Source: Nitrospira sp.
GTDB lineage: Bacteria; Nitrospirota; Nitrospiria; Nitrospirales; Nitrospiraceae
Assembly: GCA_029194535.1 (NCBI GenBank)
Contig: JARFXR010000001.1
Span: 1,930,721 to 1,994,720, forward strand
Direction of reading: 5' to 3'
DNA length: 64,000 bases
Part shown: positions 46,788 to 54,322 of the stretch, piece by piece
How positions within the stretch are numbered: position 1 is the stretch's first letter
Layout: the number at the start of each line of letters is the position of its first letter
Position numbers and translations under genes: made by a program
The notes under the pieces: generated by a model
What the model was told of the DNA's origin: nothing
What the model saw: the letters and a program-made list of their open reading frames with translations, nothing else
Database searches by the model: none

Positions 46788-47303
46788 TTATGGAGGAGAG
46801 CCAGACCGTGGTTGGTGAGCGCCGGTCTGTGCCTGGAGGCGGGTCATGACCATCTGCTGTCCCTGGCTGATTTGCTCGGAACTCATCTGTCCCATGACAT
46901 AGTCACGCGCCGCGGGGGCTTTGCTCTCTCCTTGCGCGACCGCTAGACTGAACCAGTAATAGGCCAGAACCGGATCCGGCGTGGTCCCTTGTCCGTTCAT
47001 ATACATGATGCCGAGGTTGTATTGAGCGCGTGGTTCCCCGTGTTCTGCGGCTTGGGTGTACCATCTCAGTGCCAGGGCATCGCTCTGAGGAACTCCTAGA
47101 CCCTGGTCGTACAAAAGCCCAAGATTGTATTGGGCGCGCGCGTCACCGAGATTGGCGAGCGATTCCAGCTCCTTGGCGCTCTTTTCGTAATTCCCCTTGA
47201 GGTAGGCTTTATCGGCGCGACGGTCCTGGCAGGCGAGGAGAAGGACGGCCGCCAGGCAGCAACACAGCGCGACCGAGCCTGAACGGAATGGGGAGCGTGT
47301 CAT
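46788..47303 (-). CDS. Sel1-repeat lipoprotein
   Basis: A 171-residue protein. The hydrophobic N-terminus ends in a lipobox with Cys25 (VLLLAC), so it is probably a lipoprotein. Two Sel1-like repeats follow (ARAQYNLGLLYDQGLGVPQS, PRAQYNLGIMYMNGQGTTPD, 36 residues apart) plus a partial third. Such repeats act as interaction scaffolds at the envelope. The C-terminal tail is Gln-rich. It diverges from the histidine-kinase gene, with 254 bp between. Confidence 0.8.
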   Translation of the reverse strand: MTRSPFRSGSVALCCCLAAVLLLACQDRRADKAYLKGNYEKSAKELESLANLGDARAQYNLGLLYDQGLGVPQSDALALRWYTQAAEHGEPRAQYNLGIMYMNGQGTTPDPVLAYYWFSLAVAQGESKAPAARDYVMGQMSSEQISQGQQMVMTRLQAQTGAHQPRSGSPP

Positions 47304-47499
47304 GGTTCAGTGGTGTCGATGACCATACGATAACCCAAAATCGTGCTCGCCACGGTAATGAGAAATGCGATGGAAGTCAACTAATCAAGCCGACCGGTGA
47401 GCATTGTGTGCGAGCTATGGACAAGCCGTCTCGTTCCAGAGATAGATTCGTCTGAGGGTGCTTGGGTCTGGATCGACCGTGCCGACCGATCGTGTATAC

Positions 47500-47565
47500 A
47501 AGGAGGCTCGTGCGTGCTAGCATGAAGCGATCATGAGCCCGGTTCTGTGGCACCGCCATGTTTAG
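47500..47565 (+). other. Overlapping mini-ORFs leading into the kinase gene
   Basis: AAGGAGG at 47500-47506 is followed by a GTG at 47510 (8 codons, stop TGA 47534-47536; ATG 47522 in the same frame). Its stop overlaps the ATG at 47533 of a 10-codon ORF whose stop TAG (47563-47565) overlaps the kinase start at 47558. The kinase ATG has no Shine-Dalgarno of its own. This could be translational coupling by termination-reinitiation; it may also be chance. Confidence 0.3.
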
Positions 47566-48955
47566 ACCCGTTCCCGTCACGGCGCGGTTCCGCAGGGTGC
47601 CATTGTGGCTGATGACTGCGGCCTTTCTGACCCTCGCGCTGGTGTTGTCCTCCCTGCTACTGTTCAGCCTTCAGCAAGACCAGAGGTTGTTGCAGGATTT
47701 CTCCAGAGACCGATCGGTTCCGGCTGAACGCTTTGTTGCGCTGTGGGAATCGCGCCGCGATTTGATTTTGGTGGCGCTGTTGATATTTCTCGCCGCCGCG
47801 GGCAGCATTGGCGCCGTCACCGCGTTCGTCCATTACGACAATGCGCGCCGCACGCTGGAGGCGGTCAAAGGGCTGGCCCGCAATATCCTGCAGAGCATTC
47901 CAACCGGAATTCTCACGCTGAATCAGAGCGGAGTCATCACCGCCGTGAATCCCGCGGCCGAAGACGTGCTGACACGTTCGTCCGCGGACCTGCTGGGGCA
48001 TGCCTTCGAGTCTGTTTTTGCGCCGGGAGATGTGATCCGCCATGTGCTGGACACTGCCTTGCGAACGCAAGAGCACGTGCGACAGCGGGATCTGCCGTAT
48101 CAGGGCCAGGACCGCATGCCGCGGATGATCCGTGTGACGACGGCTGAACTCACCGACGAGGATGGGCGCTCGGCGGGCATTATTCTCCAGGCGCAAGATG
48201 TAACGGACTGGCTGGCGTTGGAACAGCGGGTGCGCAACGCCGAAAAATTATCGGCGCTGCACACCCTGTCCGCCGGCGTGGCGCACGAGTTGCGCAATCC
48301 CTTGAGCGCCGTGGATCTCAACCTCCACCTCTTGGAAGGCGAGTTGGCCAGACAGTTCGGACCGCGGGAACAGGCGGATCATTATCTTCGGATCTTGAAC
48401 GCGGAGTGCCGCCGCATGTGCGCCATCCTGGATACCTTCATGAAGTTTGCCGGTTCCGGCTCGCTCGGATTGCGTGAAGTGGATGTGCGATCGGTCATCG
48501 ACTACATCATCTCGTTGATGCGCTTCGAAGCCGACGAACGGAGTATCCGGTTGGAGCATCTCGTGGAGGATGGATTGCCCACGGTGCTCGGAGATGAGAC
48601 CCAAATCAGTCAGGTGCTGGTGAACGTGATGGCCAACTCGTTTCATGCTATGCCGAAGGGAGGTCGGTGTCGCGTTGAAGCTCGCCGCGGTCGTGGAGAC
48701 GGAAGGCAATGGGTCGATATTGCGATCGACGATACCGGCAGTGGTATCAAGAAGCAAGATATGACGCGCCTGTTCGAACCGTTTTACACCACAAAATCCG
48801 AGGGGACCGGTCTCGGCCTTGCGATCGCCTACCGGATCATGCAAGACCACGGCGGGACGATTGGGGTGTCGAGTGAACAGGGGCGGGGAACCACCGTTGT
48901 GTTGCAGTTTCCAGTGGCAACAAAACCATCGCACTCCGTGACGGTGACGCCATGA
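47558..48955 (+). CDS. Membrane sensor histidine kinase (NtrB/AtoS-like)
   Basis: A 465-residue sensor. Two membrane segments (about 15-38 and 68-91) bracket a short, 30-residue external loop. A PAS domain (about 105-225, LQSIPTGILTLNQSGVITAV) is followed by a HisKA domain with His243 in AHELRNPLSA and an HATPase with GDETQISQVLVNVMANSF, DTGSGI and GTGLGLAIAY. The tiny loop suggests sensing within the membrane or through PAS. It overlaps the response regulator by 4 bp (ATGA), so the two form a cognate pair. Confidence 0.93.
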   Translation: MFRPVPVTARFRRVPLWLMTAAFLTLALVLSSLLLFSLQQDQRLLQDFSRDRSVPAERFVALWESRRDLILVALLIFLAAAGSIGAVTAFVHYDNARRTLEAVKGLARNILQSIPTGILTLNQSGVITAVNPAAEDVLTRSSADLLGHAFESVFAPGDVIRHVLDTALRTQEHVRQRDLPYQGQDRMPRMIRVTTAELTDEDGRSAGIILQAQDVTDWLALEQRVRNAEKLSALHTLSAGVAHELRNPLSAVDLNLHLLEGELARQFGPREQADHYLRILNAECRRMCAILDTFMKFAGSGSLGLREVDVRSVIDYIISLMRFEADERSIRLEHLVEDGLPTVLGDETQISQVLVNVMANSFHAMPKGGRCRVEARRGRGDGRQWVDIAIDDTGSGIKKQDMTRLFEPFYTTKSEGTGLGLAIAYRIMQDHGGTIGVSSEQGRGTTVVLQFPVATKPSHSVTVTP

Positions 48956-50310
48956 CCAATCGGGCGCGTATCCTGGTGGTGGACGACGAGATCAATATTC
49001 GGAGCGCGCTCGTGACCATGCTGTCGAAGCAGGGGTACGACGTCCGTGGTGTCGGGTCGGGGGAGGAGGCATTGGAAGAACTGACCCGCTACGGCGCAGA
49101 ATTGGCCATCACCGATCTCAAAATGCCGGGCATGGGAGGTATCGAGTTCAACCGTCGCCTGAAGGCTTCATGGCCGGACACCGAGGTCGTGGTCATGACC
49201 GCTTACGGTTCCATCGATACGGCGGTGGAAGCCATGCGGGCTGGCGCCTATGACTACCTGACGAAGCCCATCGACCGTGAGCGGTTCCCGTTGGCCGTCG
49301 CCAAGGCGCTCGAGCGACGAGCCCTGGCCAGCGAGAACAAACAGTTGCGGGACCGCCTCGAAACCAGGATTCGCTTCGAACAGATGGTAGGCGAGAGCGA
49401 ACCCATGCAGCGCCTGTACAGTCTGGTCGAGCTGGTTGCCGAAAGCGGCGTCACCGTCCTGTTGACAGGGGAGAGCGGCACCGGCAAGGAACTTGTGGCC
49501 CGGGCCATCCATCACAAGAGTGTTCGAGCCGACGGGCCGTTCGTGACGTTGAACTGCGGGGCGCTTCCCGAAAATCTCTTCGAAAGCGAGCTTTTTGGCT
49601 ATGAGAAAGGCGCCTTCACAGGCGCGACGGCGACGAAGGTCGGTCGGTTTGAACTGGCGGATGGCGGCACCCTACTGCTCGACGAAGTGGGGGAGTTGTC
49701 GCTGAAGTCCCAGGTCGATTTTCTCCGTGTGCTGGAAACAAAGGAGTTTCGACGGCTGGGCGGGACGAAAGTGGTCAAGGTCGACGCCCGCATTATCGCG
49801 GCCACGAACCGGAATCTGGAAGAAGCCGTCAAGCAAGGCAACTTTCGGGAAGATTTGTATTACCGGTTGAACGTCGTTCCGATCCGCTTGCCGCCGCTTC
49901 GCGAGCGTGGTGACGACATCCCGCTCCTGGCCGAACGCTTTCTCCGGGAGTTCTCCGCGGAGCACCACCGGGAACTCAAAGAGATCCCCCGGGATACGAT
50001 GCGGCTGATGCGGCTTTATGCCTGGCCGGGCAACATTCGCCAGTTAAGAAATTTGATGGAACGACTGGTCATCACAGTCAAGGAGCCCGTGATCCAGCCT
50101 GAACATCTGCCGGAAGAGATTCAGGCGAGTCAGGAGGATAGGCGCACCATGATGGTGACGCTCGGGACCTCGCTCAAGGACATCGAACGAGAGGCGATCC
50201 GCCGAACATTGGCCGAGGTCGTCAATCACCGCGAGAAAGCGGCGAAGCTTCTTGGTATCAGCCTCCGCGCGCTTCAATACAAGATCAAAGAATACGGGAT
50301 CCACGAGTAG
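48952..50310 (+). CDS. Sigma-54-dependent response regulator (NtrC family)
   Basis: A 452-residue activator. The receiver domain (1-120) has Asp11, Asp12 and phospho-acceptor Asp55. The AAA+ domain (about 140-370) has Walker A GESGTGKE, the sigma-54 contact loop ESELFGYEKGAFTGA, and DEVGELSLKSQVDFLRVLE. The C-terminus is a Fis-type helix-turn-helix (REKAAKLLGISLRALQYKI). GAFTGA means it must act on sigma-54 RNA polymerase. Two dyads and a -24/-12 promoter directly downstream are a likely target. Confidence 0.95.
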   Translation: MTNRARILVVDDEINIRSALVTMLSKQGYDVRGVGSGEEALEELTRYGAELAITDLKMPGMGGIEFNRRLKASWPDTEVVVMTAYGSIDTAVEAMRAGAYDYLTKPIDRERFPLAVAKALERRALASENKQLRDRLETRIRFEQMVGESEPMQRLYSLVELVAESGVTVLLTGESGTGKELVARAIHHKSVRADGPFVTLNCGALPENLFESELFGYEKGAFTGATATKVGRFELADGGTLLLDEVGELSLKSQVDFLRVLETKEFRRLGGTKVVKVDARIIAATNRNLEEAVKQGNFREDLYYRLNVVPIRLPPLRERGDDIPLLAERFLREFSAEHHRELKEIPRDTMRLMRLYAWPGNIRQLRNLMERLVITVKEPVIQPEHLPEEIQASQEDRRTMMVTLGTSLKDIEREAIRRTLAEVVNHREKAAKLLGISLRALQYKIKEYGIHE

Positions 50311-50348
50311 GCTTTACCAGCGCGGATACTGCGACAGGTTCATTCGAC

Positions 50349-50403
50349 CTGCAAATCTTGCAGCGGATTTTGCGCTGAGAGCAGGAATCTGCAATTCTTG
50401 CAG
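50349..50403. promoter_or_regulatory. Tandem 15-bp dyads, likely activator-binding sites
   Basis: Two palindromes CTGCAA-N3-TTGCAG at 50349-50363 and 50389-50403, identical at 14 of 15 positions and 40 bp centre to centre. They begin 39 bp after the stop of the sigma-54 regulator gene and lie about 140 and 180 bp upstream of the predicted start of the -24/-12 promoter at 50511, the standard geometry of NtrC-family upstream activating sequences. Confidence 0.6.
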
Positions 50404-50510
50404 AGACGATGAAAGACGCTACCTTTCTGTAGTCCCTTTCCTTTGCGTCATTCGCGTAAACACGCCGTCTTCTTAGCATCTTCCATTCAGCCCCCGGTCT
50501 GATTATTCCA

Positions 50511-50524
50511 GGCACCATCCCTGC
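50511..50524 (+). promoter_or_regulatory. Candidate sigma-54 (-24/-12) promoter
   Basis: GG at 50511-50512 and GC at 50523-50524 with exactly 10 bp between, in the context CCAGGCACCATCCCTGCA. The GGCAC part matches the sigma-54 consensus; the -12 half is CTGCA instead of TTGCA. Transcription would start near 50535, 20 bp before the small TPR gene. Confidence 0.5.
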
Positions 50525-50554
50525 ACGGTCAGAAGGAACTGACTTGTCAGATTC

Positions 50555-50791
50555 ATGTCCAGCGAATGGAATCATCGACTCACGGCACTGCAGCAGGCCC
50601 TGACTCTGTGCCCGACGGATGGGAGCGCGCGTTGCGAACTGGCCTCCTTGCTGGAACGTCTGAATCAGTCTGAGGAGGCACTCGTCCATTGGAAGAGGGT
50701 GCTGGCCGCGGACCCCAATAATCTTCAGGCGCGGGAAGGTATCGCCCGCTGTGTGATAAAGGCGGGACGTCCGTTGCAGTCCCCTCTCTGA
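50555..50791 (+). CDS. Small TPR protein
   Basis: A 78-residue protein with about two TPR hairpins (RLTALQQALTLCPTDGSARC, ARCELASLLERLNQSEEALV, HWKRVLAADPNNLQAREGIA). The -ADPNN- turn is typical TPR. First gene after the candidate sigma-54 promoter; its AAGGAA lies between the repeats of a GTCAG/CTGAC dyad 16 bp before the ATG, farther than ideal. Followed after 2 bp by another small ORF. Confidence 0.6.
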   Translation: MSSEWNHRLTALQQALTLCPTDGSARCELASLLERLNQSEEALVHWKRVLAADPNNLQAREGIARCVIKAGRPLQSPL

Positions 50792-50793
50792 GA

Positions 50794-50952
50794 ATGCGCA
50801 GGCAGGTCTTGTGGGAAATGCTCGATGGCCTACCTCGCAACGGCGGGGATTTCTTTTGGATGCAGGTGAAACCGGTTCTATCCAGCGAAGCCGTGGTTCG
50901 TGTCCGTGCACTGATCGAACACCGAACCATCGTGGCAAGAGGGATTGTGTGA
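50794..50952 (+). CDS. Possible small protein, 52 residues
   Basis: Starts with ATG 2 bp after the small TPR stop. The product has a balanced composition (WEMLDGLPRNGGDFFWMQVK, then a helix ending ALIEHRTIVARG) and no known motif. Support comes from the tight packing: its stop overlaps the next start by 4 bp (GTGA). No strong ribosome site of its own; translation would depend on coupling. Confidence 0.35.
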   Translation: MRRQVLWEMLDGLPRNGGDFFWMQVKPVLSSEAVVRVRALIEHRTIVARGIV

Positions 50953-51116
50953 GGGCTTCAGCGAGTCTAAGAGAAGGAAAATCCGTGGCAGCGCTCTACA
51001 GGCAAGGATACGACGGCCTTCTGGATGCCGAACCCGTGTCCGTTCAGCCGGTCTGGGTCGCTGTGGTTTGGGAGTCGACACATGACAGTAGAACCTATCT
51101 CAAAATTCGTTTATGA
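50949..51116 (+). CDS. Possible small protein, 3' end altered by a MITE
   Basis: A GTG start overlaps the previous stop and is preceded by AGAGGGA. The 55-residue product runs SVAALYRQGYDGLLDAEPVS, then VQPVWVAVVWES. Its last eight or nine codons lie within the inverted-repeat element beginning at 51089, so the original C-terminus was probably replaced by the insertion. Coding status is uncertain. Confidence 0.3.
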   Translation: MRASASLREGKSVAALYRQGYDGLLDAEPVSVQPVWVAVVWESTHDSRTYLKIRL

Positions 51117-51242
51117 CGGGATGGGGTCTGCTGTCGTCATTCCCGCGCAGGCGGGAATCCAGACTATTCAGGTCACTCTGGATGCCCGCTTTCGCGAGCA
51201 TGACCGGTTCTTACCGGAATACCCATTTTGAGATAGGTTCTA
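51089..51242. mobile_element. MITE-like element with 16-bp perfect terminal inverted repeats
   Basis: GAACCTATCTCAAAAT at 51091-51106 is repeated in perfect inversion at 51225-51240, enclosing 150 bp. Both ends are flanked by TA (51089-51090 and 51241-51242), which would fit the TA target duplication of IS630/Tc1-type transposases. It has no transposase and contains an internal palindrome. It separates the sigma-54-linked small ORFs from the cupredoxin-like gene. Confidence 0.75.
51136..51204. repeat. 69-bp palindrome inside the MITE (REP-like)
   Basis: Begins GTCATTCCCGCGCAGGCGGG and ends with its approximate inverse (TCTGGATGCCCGCTTTCGCG, then AGCATGAC). The core TCATTCCCGC...GCGGGAATCCAG is a well-known intergenic repeat motif found in many Gram-negative genomes. 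Here it is nested in a terminal-repeat element. Confidence 0.6.
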
Positions 51243-51271
51243 ATCAGGCCCCAATGAGGAAACAAGGAATA

Positions 51272-52210
51272 ATGACGCATCGATGTATTCTCGCCACGAT
51301 AATGACGGTCACGACAGGTCTGGTTTCGCCGGCGATGGCCTCGTATGAAGCGATCACGGTACAGGACGGTGGAACCATCACGGGGATCGTGACGCTCGAT
51401 GGGGCGGTCCCCAAGCCCAAAGGATATAACCTGACGACGCTGCCGGATCCGCTCTATTGCGGACGCATTTCCGACGGACAGGGTTGGCGGATTTTGCAGC
51501 CGTTCGACGTCGCGCCGACCGGCGAGTTTCGCGACGTGGTCGTCTATCTGGATGGCGTCGGTCAAGGCAAGCCCTTCGAAGAAGCAGGCATCCCGCAGAT
51601 CGAAGCGAAAGACTGTCGCTTCCTGCCGTTTACCACGATCGTCCGCGACGAAGAGTCCGTGACCGTCGTCAACATGGACCCGGTGATGCACGATATTCAA
51701 GCCTATGAAACGTCGCACCTGGGCGCACGCGTCCTGTTCAATGTGCCGTTGCCGATGAATCCTCTCCACCCACGCAACTTTAAGGATCGCAGTGAGGCCG
51801 CCCTCTATCATCGTCACATGGCCGGCGCGCCAATGAAAGAGCTGGTCAAGCTCAGCAAGGGTCGTCGAATCTTCGTGATGCAGTGCGGCTTCCATGCCTA
51901 CATGGAAAGCTGGGGAGTGGCCGTGAGCAATCCCTATTTTGCCAAGACGGACGAGCAGGGTCGCTTCACCATCACCGGTGTGCCGGCCGGCACGTACAAG
52001 CTGGTGGTCTGGCACCCCTACGTCCGAACCGTCACCGAACAAACAGTCACCGTAGAGCCCAAGGGCACCGCCTCGGCGAGATTCACGATACCGGCTCCGA
52101 CCGGTCGGCTCTATGCCAACGAGGTGCTGGATCACGAGTATGTGCGGTACGGCGTGACTGAGAATGTGAAGAAGGAAATCGATCCGATGATTCAGAAGCA
52201 GGGCCACTGA
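51272..52210 (+). CDS. Secreted cupredoxin-like protein with carboxypeptidase-regulatory-like domain
   Basis: A 312-residue periplasmic protein. The signal peptide runs to about residue 26 (ILATIMTVTTGLVSPAMA). The middle part has the layout of a type-1 copper site: His140 in NMDPVMHDIQ and Cys205-x2-His208-x2-Met211 in CGFHAYMESW. A Gly-rich beta-sandwich (FTITGVPAGTYKLVVWHPYV) near 230-270 resembles carboxypeptidase-regulatory or Greek-key domains. ATG 51272 has AAGGA nearby; the frame running back to 51113 crosses the MITE and is rejected. It lies 73 bp before hyfB. Copper binding is inferred from motif only. Confidence 0.72.
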   Translation: MTHRCILATIMTVTTGLVSPAMASYEAITVQDGGTITGIVTLDGAVPKPKGYNLTTLPDPLYCGRISDGQGWRILQPFDVAPTGEFRDVVVYLDGVGQGKPFEEAGIPQIEAKDCRFLPFTTIVRDEESVTVVNMDPVMHDIQAYETSHLGARVLFNVPLPMNPLHPRNFKDRSEAALYHRHMAGAPMKELVKLSKGRRIFVMQCGFHAYMESWGVAVSNPYFAKTDEQGRFTITGVPAGTYKLVVWHPYVRTVTEQTVTVEPKGTASARFTIPAPTGRLYANEVLDHEYVRYGVTENVKKEIDPMIQKQGH

Positions 52211-52283
52211 TCTCGAGCACTCTGCAACAGGCTACCATGGTTCCAGCGTGAAAGACATCCGGTTCGTCAAGTACATATAGTTG

Positions 52284-54311
52284 ATGGCCATTTTTCTCAC
52301 AGTCATGCTGGCGGTGTATGCCGCCGGGATTGTTCTTCCGCTCACTATTCCGGTCAGACCGACCCTCCAAAACCTCCTCGCGAACAGCCTTGCAGGTGTC
52401 GCCGCTACACTGGGGATCGTCCTCGGCGCCACCGGGGTCGTCGCACCGGATCCGCTGACCCTAACCTGGTCCTCGTCGATACCGCTTCTCGCCTTTGCCG
52501 TCCGCCTCGATGCTCTGGCGTCGTTCTTCCTCTTGACCATCTCTCTTGTGGGTCTTGCCGCGGCGATCTATGCCGTCGGGTATCTGCGACATCTGCCCAG
52601 CCGTGTGTCACCGGCCGCGCTGGGTGCGCTTTTCAACGCGTTTCTTTGTGCGATGACGCTTGTGGTGATTGCGGACAACGGCTTCTTATTTCTCATCGCC
52701 TGGGAGCTGATGTCGTTGATCTCCTACTTGCTCGTGGTCACGGACCACGAAGATCCGGACGTGCGATATGCCGGGTTCCTGTACCTGATCATGGCCCACA
52801 TCGGAACCGCGTTCATTGTCGTGATGTTCCTTCTGCTGTTCCAACAGGGGAACACGTTCTCCTTCGAAGCATTCCGTCATCCCGAACGGGTGCTGCCGAC
52901 CTCGCTGCAGACGGTCGTTTTTCTGGCGGCTCTGATCGGATTCGGAACCAAGGCGGGGATCGTGCCTCTGCACGTGTGGTTGCCCTACGCCCATCCCGCC
53001 GCCCCGTCGCATATTTCGGCCCTCATGTCCGGAGTGATGATCAAGACGGCGATCTACGGAATCTTGCGGGTGTCGTTCGACTTTCTCGGTGGCCAGTTCC
53101 CTTGGTGGTGGGGATTCTTGGTCTTGGTGATCGGCGCAGTCTCAGCCGTTCTCGGAGTGATGTACGCCTTGATGGAGCACGATCTCAAACGACTCCTGGC
53201 CTATCACAGTGTGGAAAACATCGGGATTATCCTGCTCGGTCTCGGTGCCGGGATGCTGTTTCACGCCTATGGATTGGAAGACCTGGTAGCACTGGGTTTG
53301 TTGGCCAGCCTGTATCATACGGTCAATCACGCTCTGTTCAAAGCCTTACTGTTCCTCGGGGCCGGGGCACTGCTCTCCGCCACCCGGACCCGCAACATGG
53401 AAGAATACGGCGGTTTGCTGCGTCGCATGCCCTGGACCGGGGCATGTTTCCTCGTCGGCGCGGTCTCCATTTCGGCGTTACCGCCCACCAACGGATTCGT
53501 CAGCGAATGGTTGGTCTTTCAAACGCTCTTTCAGAGCGGTCAGGTCCCCTCGCTCTTAATGAAGCTCATGCTGCCGCTCGCTGCCGCGATGCTCGCATTA
53601 ACCGGAGCCCTGGCATTGGTTTGCTTCGCGAAGGCGTTCGGCATTTCATTCTTGGCGCTGCCGCGTAGCTCTCATGCCCGACATGCCGAAGAAGTCTCCT
53701 GGACCATGAGGATCGGGATGATCATTTTGGCGGCGACCTGTGTGCTGCTCGGACTGGCACCGATGGTCGTCGTGCCGCTACTCGATCATGTGATTCAGCC
53801 GATGACCGGCCGTTCGATTGCCGGGCAGATGCTCGCCCTGGGCGGATGGACGCTGATCCCGGTCGATGCCGAGTTTTCCAGCCTCTCGTCACCGGTATTG
53901 GCGATGCTCATCGCTGGTTCCGCGATGATGGCTCTTGCACTGACTGCTCTGGCTGGAGGATGGCGCGAGAAGCGGTATGCCAGAACCTGGGGGTGCGGTC
54001 TGAATTTGTCACCTCGCATGGAATATACGGCTACGGCCTTCGTCCAACCGATCAAGCGGGTATTCGGGACGATATATCAGCCGACCCTCAAACTCGAAAC
54101 CGAGTTGATGCACGAATCGCAATACTTCGCCAAGAGCCGGCGTTTCACCGTGCGCATTGAGCCGATTTTCGAAACATACCTGTACCTACCGGTGGCCGCC
54201 ATCATGCCTGCACTGGCGGACCGGCTCCGGGTGATCCAGGCGGGGAGTCTCCACGTCTACCTGGCCTATATATTCGTCACCCTCGTACTGCTGTTGTTGA
54301 TTGCGCTGTAA
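52284..54311 (+). CDS. hyfB: HyfB-like antiporter subunit (Ehr/hydrogenase-4 type)
   Basis: A proton-channel membrane subunit related to NuoL/Mrp antiporters. It has about 16 hydrophobic helices over 675 residues, with conserved features AWELMSLISYLLVVTDHE, GTKAGIVPLHVWLPYAHPAAPSHIS, LMEHDLKRLLAYHSVENIGI and FKALLFLGAGALL. The C-terminal extension matches HyfB and not NuoL. TTG 52281 directly precedes ATG 52284; neither has a Shine-Dalgarno, and a 10-codon ORF ends 3 bp before the ATG. It opens a six-gene operon. Confidence 0.9.
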   Translation: MAIFLTVMLAVYAAGIVLPLTIPVRPTLQNLLANSLAGVAATLGIVLGATGVVAPDPLTLTWSSSIPLLAFAVRLDALASFFLLTISLVGLAAAIYAVGYLRHLPSRVSPAALGALFNAFLCAMTLVVIADNGFLFLIAWELMSLISYLLVVTDHEDPDVRYAGFLYLIMAHIGTAFIVVMFLLLFQQGNTFSFEAFRHPERVLPTSLQTVVFLAALIGFGTKAGIVPLHVWLPYAHPAAPSHISALMSGVMIKTAIYGILRVSFDFLGGQFPWWWGFLVLVIGAVSAVLGVMYALMEHDLKRLLAYHSVENIGIILLGLGAGMLFHAYGLEDLVALGLLASLYHTVNHALFKALLFLGAGALLSATRTRNMEEYGGLLRRMPWTGACFLVGAVSISALPPTNGFVSEWLVFQTLFQSGQVPSLLMKLMLPLAAAMLALTGALALVCFAKAFGISFLALPRSSHARHAEEVSWTMRIGMIILAATCVLLGLAPMVVVPLLDHVIQPMTGRSIAGQMLALGGWTLIPVDAEFSSLSSPVLAMLIAGSAMMALALTALAGGWREKRYARTWGCGLNLSPRMEYTATAFVQPIKRVFGTIYQPTLKLETELMHESQYFAKSRRFTVRIEPIFETYLYLPVAAIMPALADRLRVIQAGSLHVYLAYIFVTLVLLLLIAL

Positions 54312-54322
54312 CGGAACGACGG

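Noticed and set aside
51113-51271. N-terminal extension of the cupredoxin-like protein
   Set aside because: It translates the MITE and its nested repeat (Arg- and Phe-rich); ATG 51272 begins a proper signal peptide.
52646-53668. 340-codon plus-strand frame inside hyfB
   Set aside because: Arg/Gly/Ser-rich alternate frame of a hydrophobic gene, typical of a +1 shadow.
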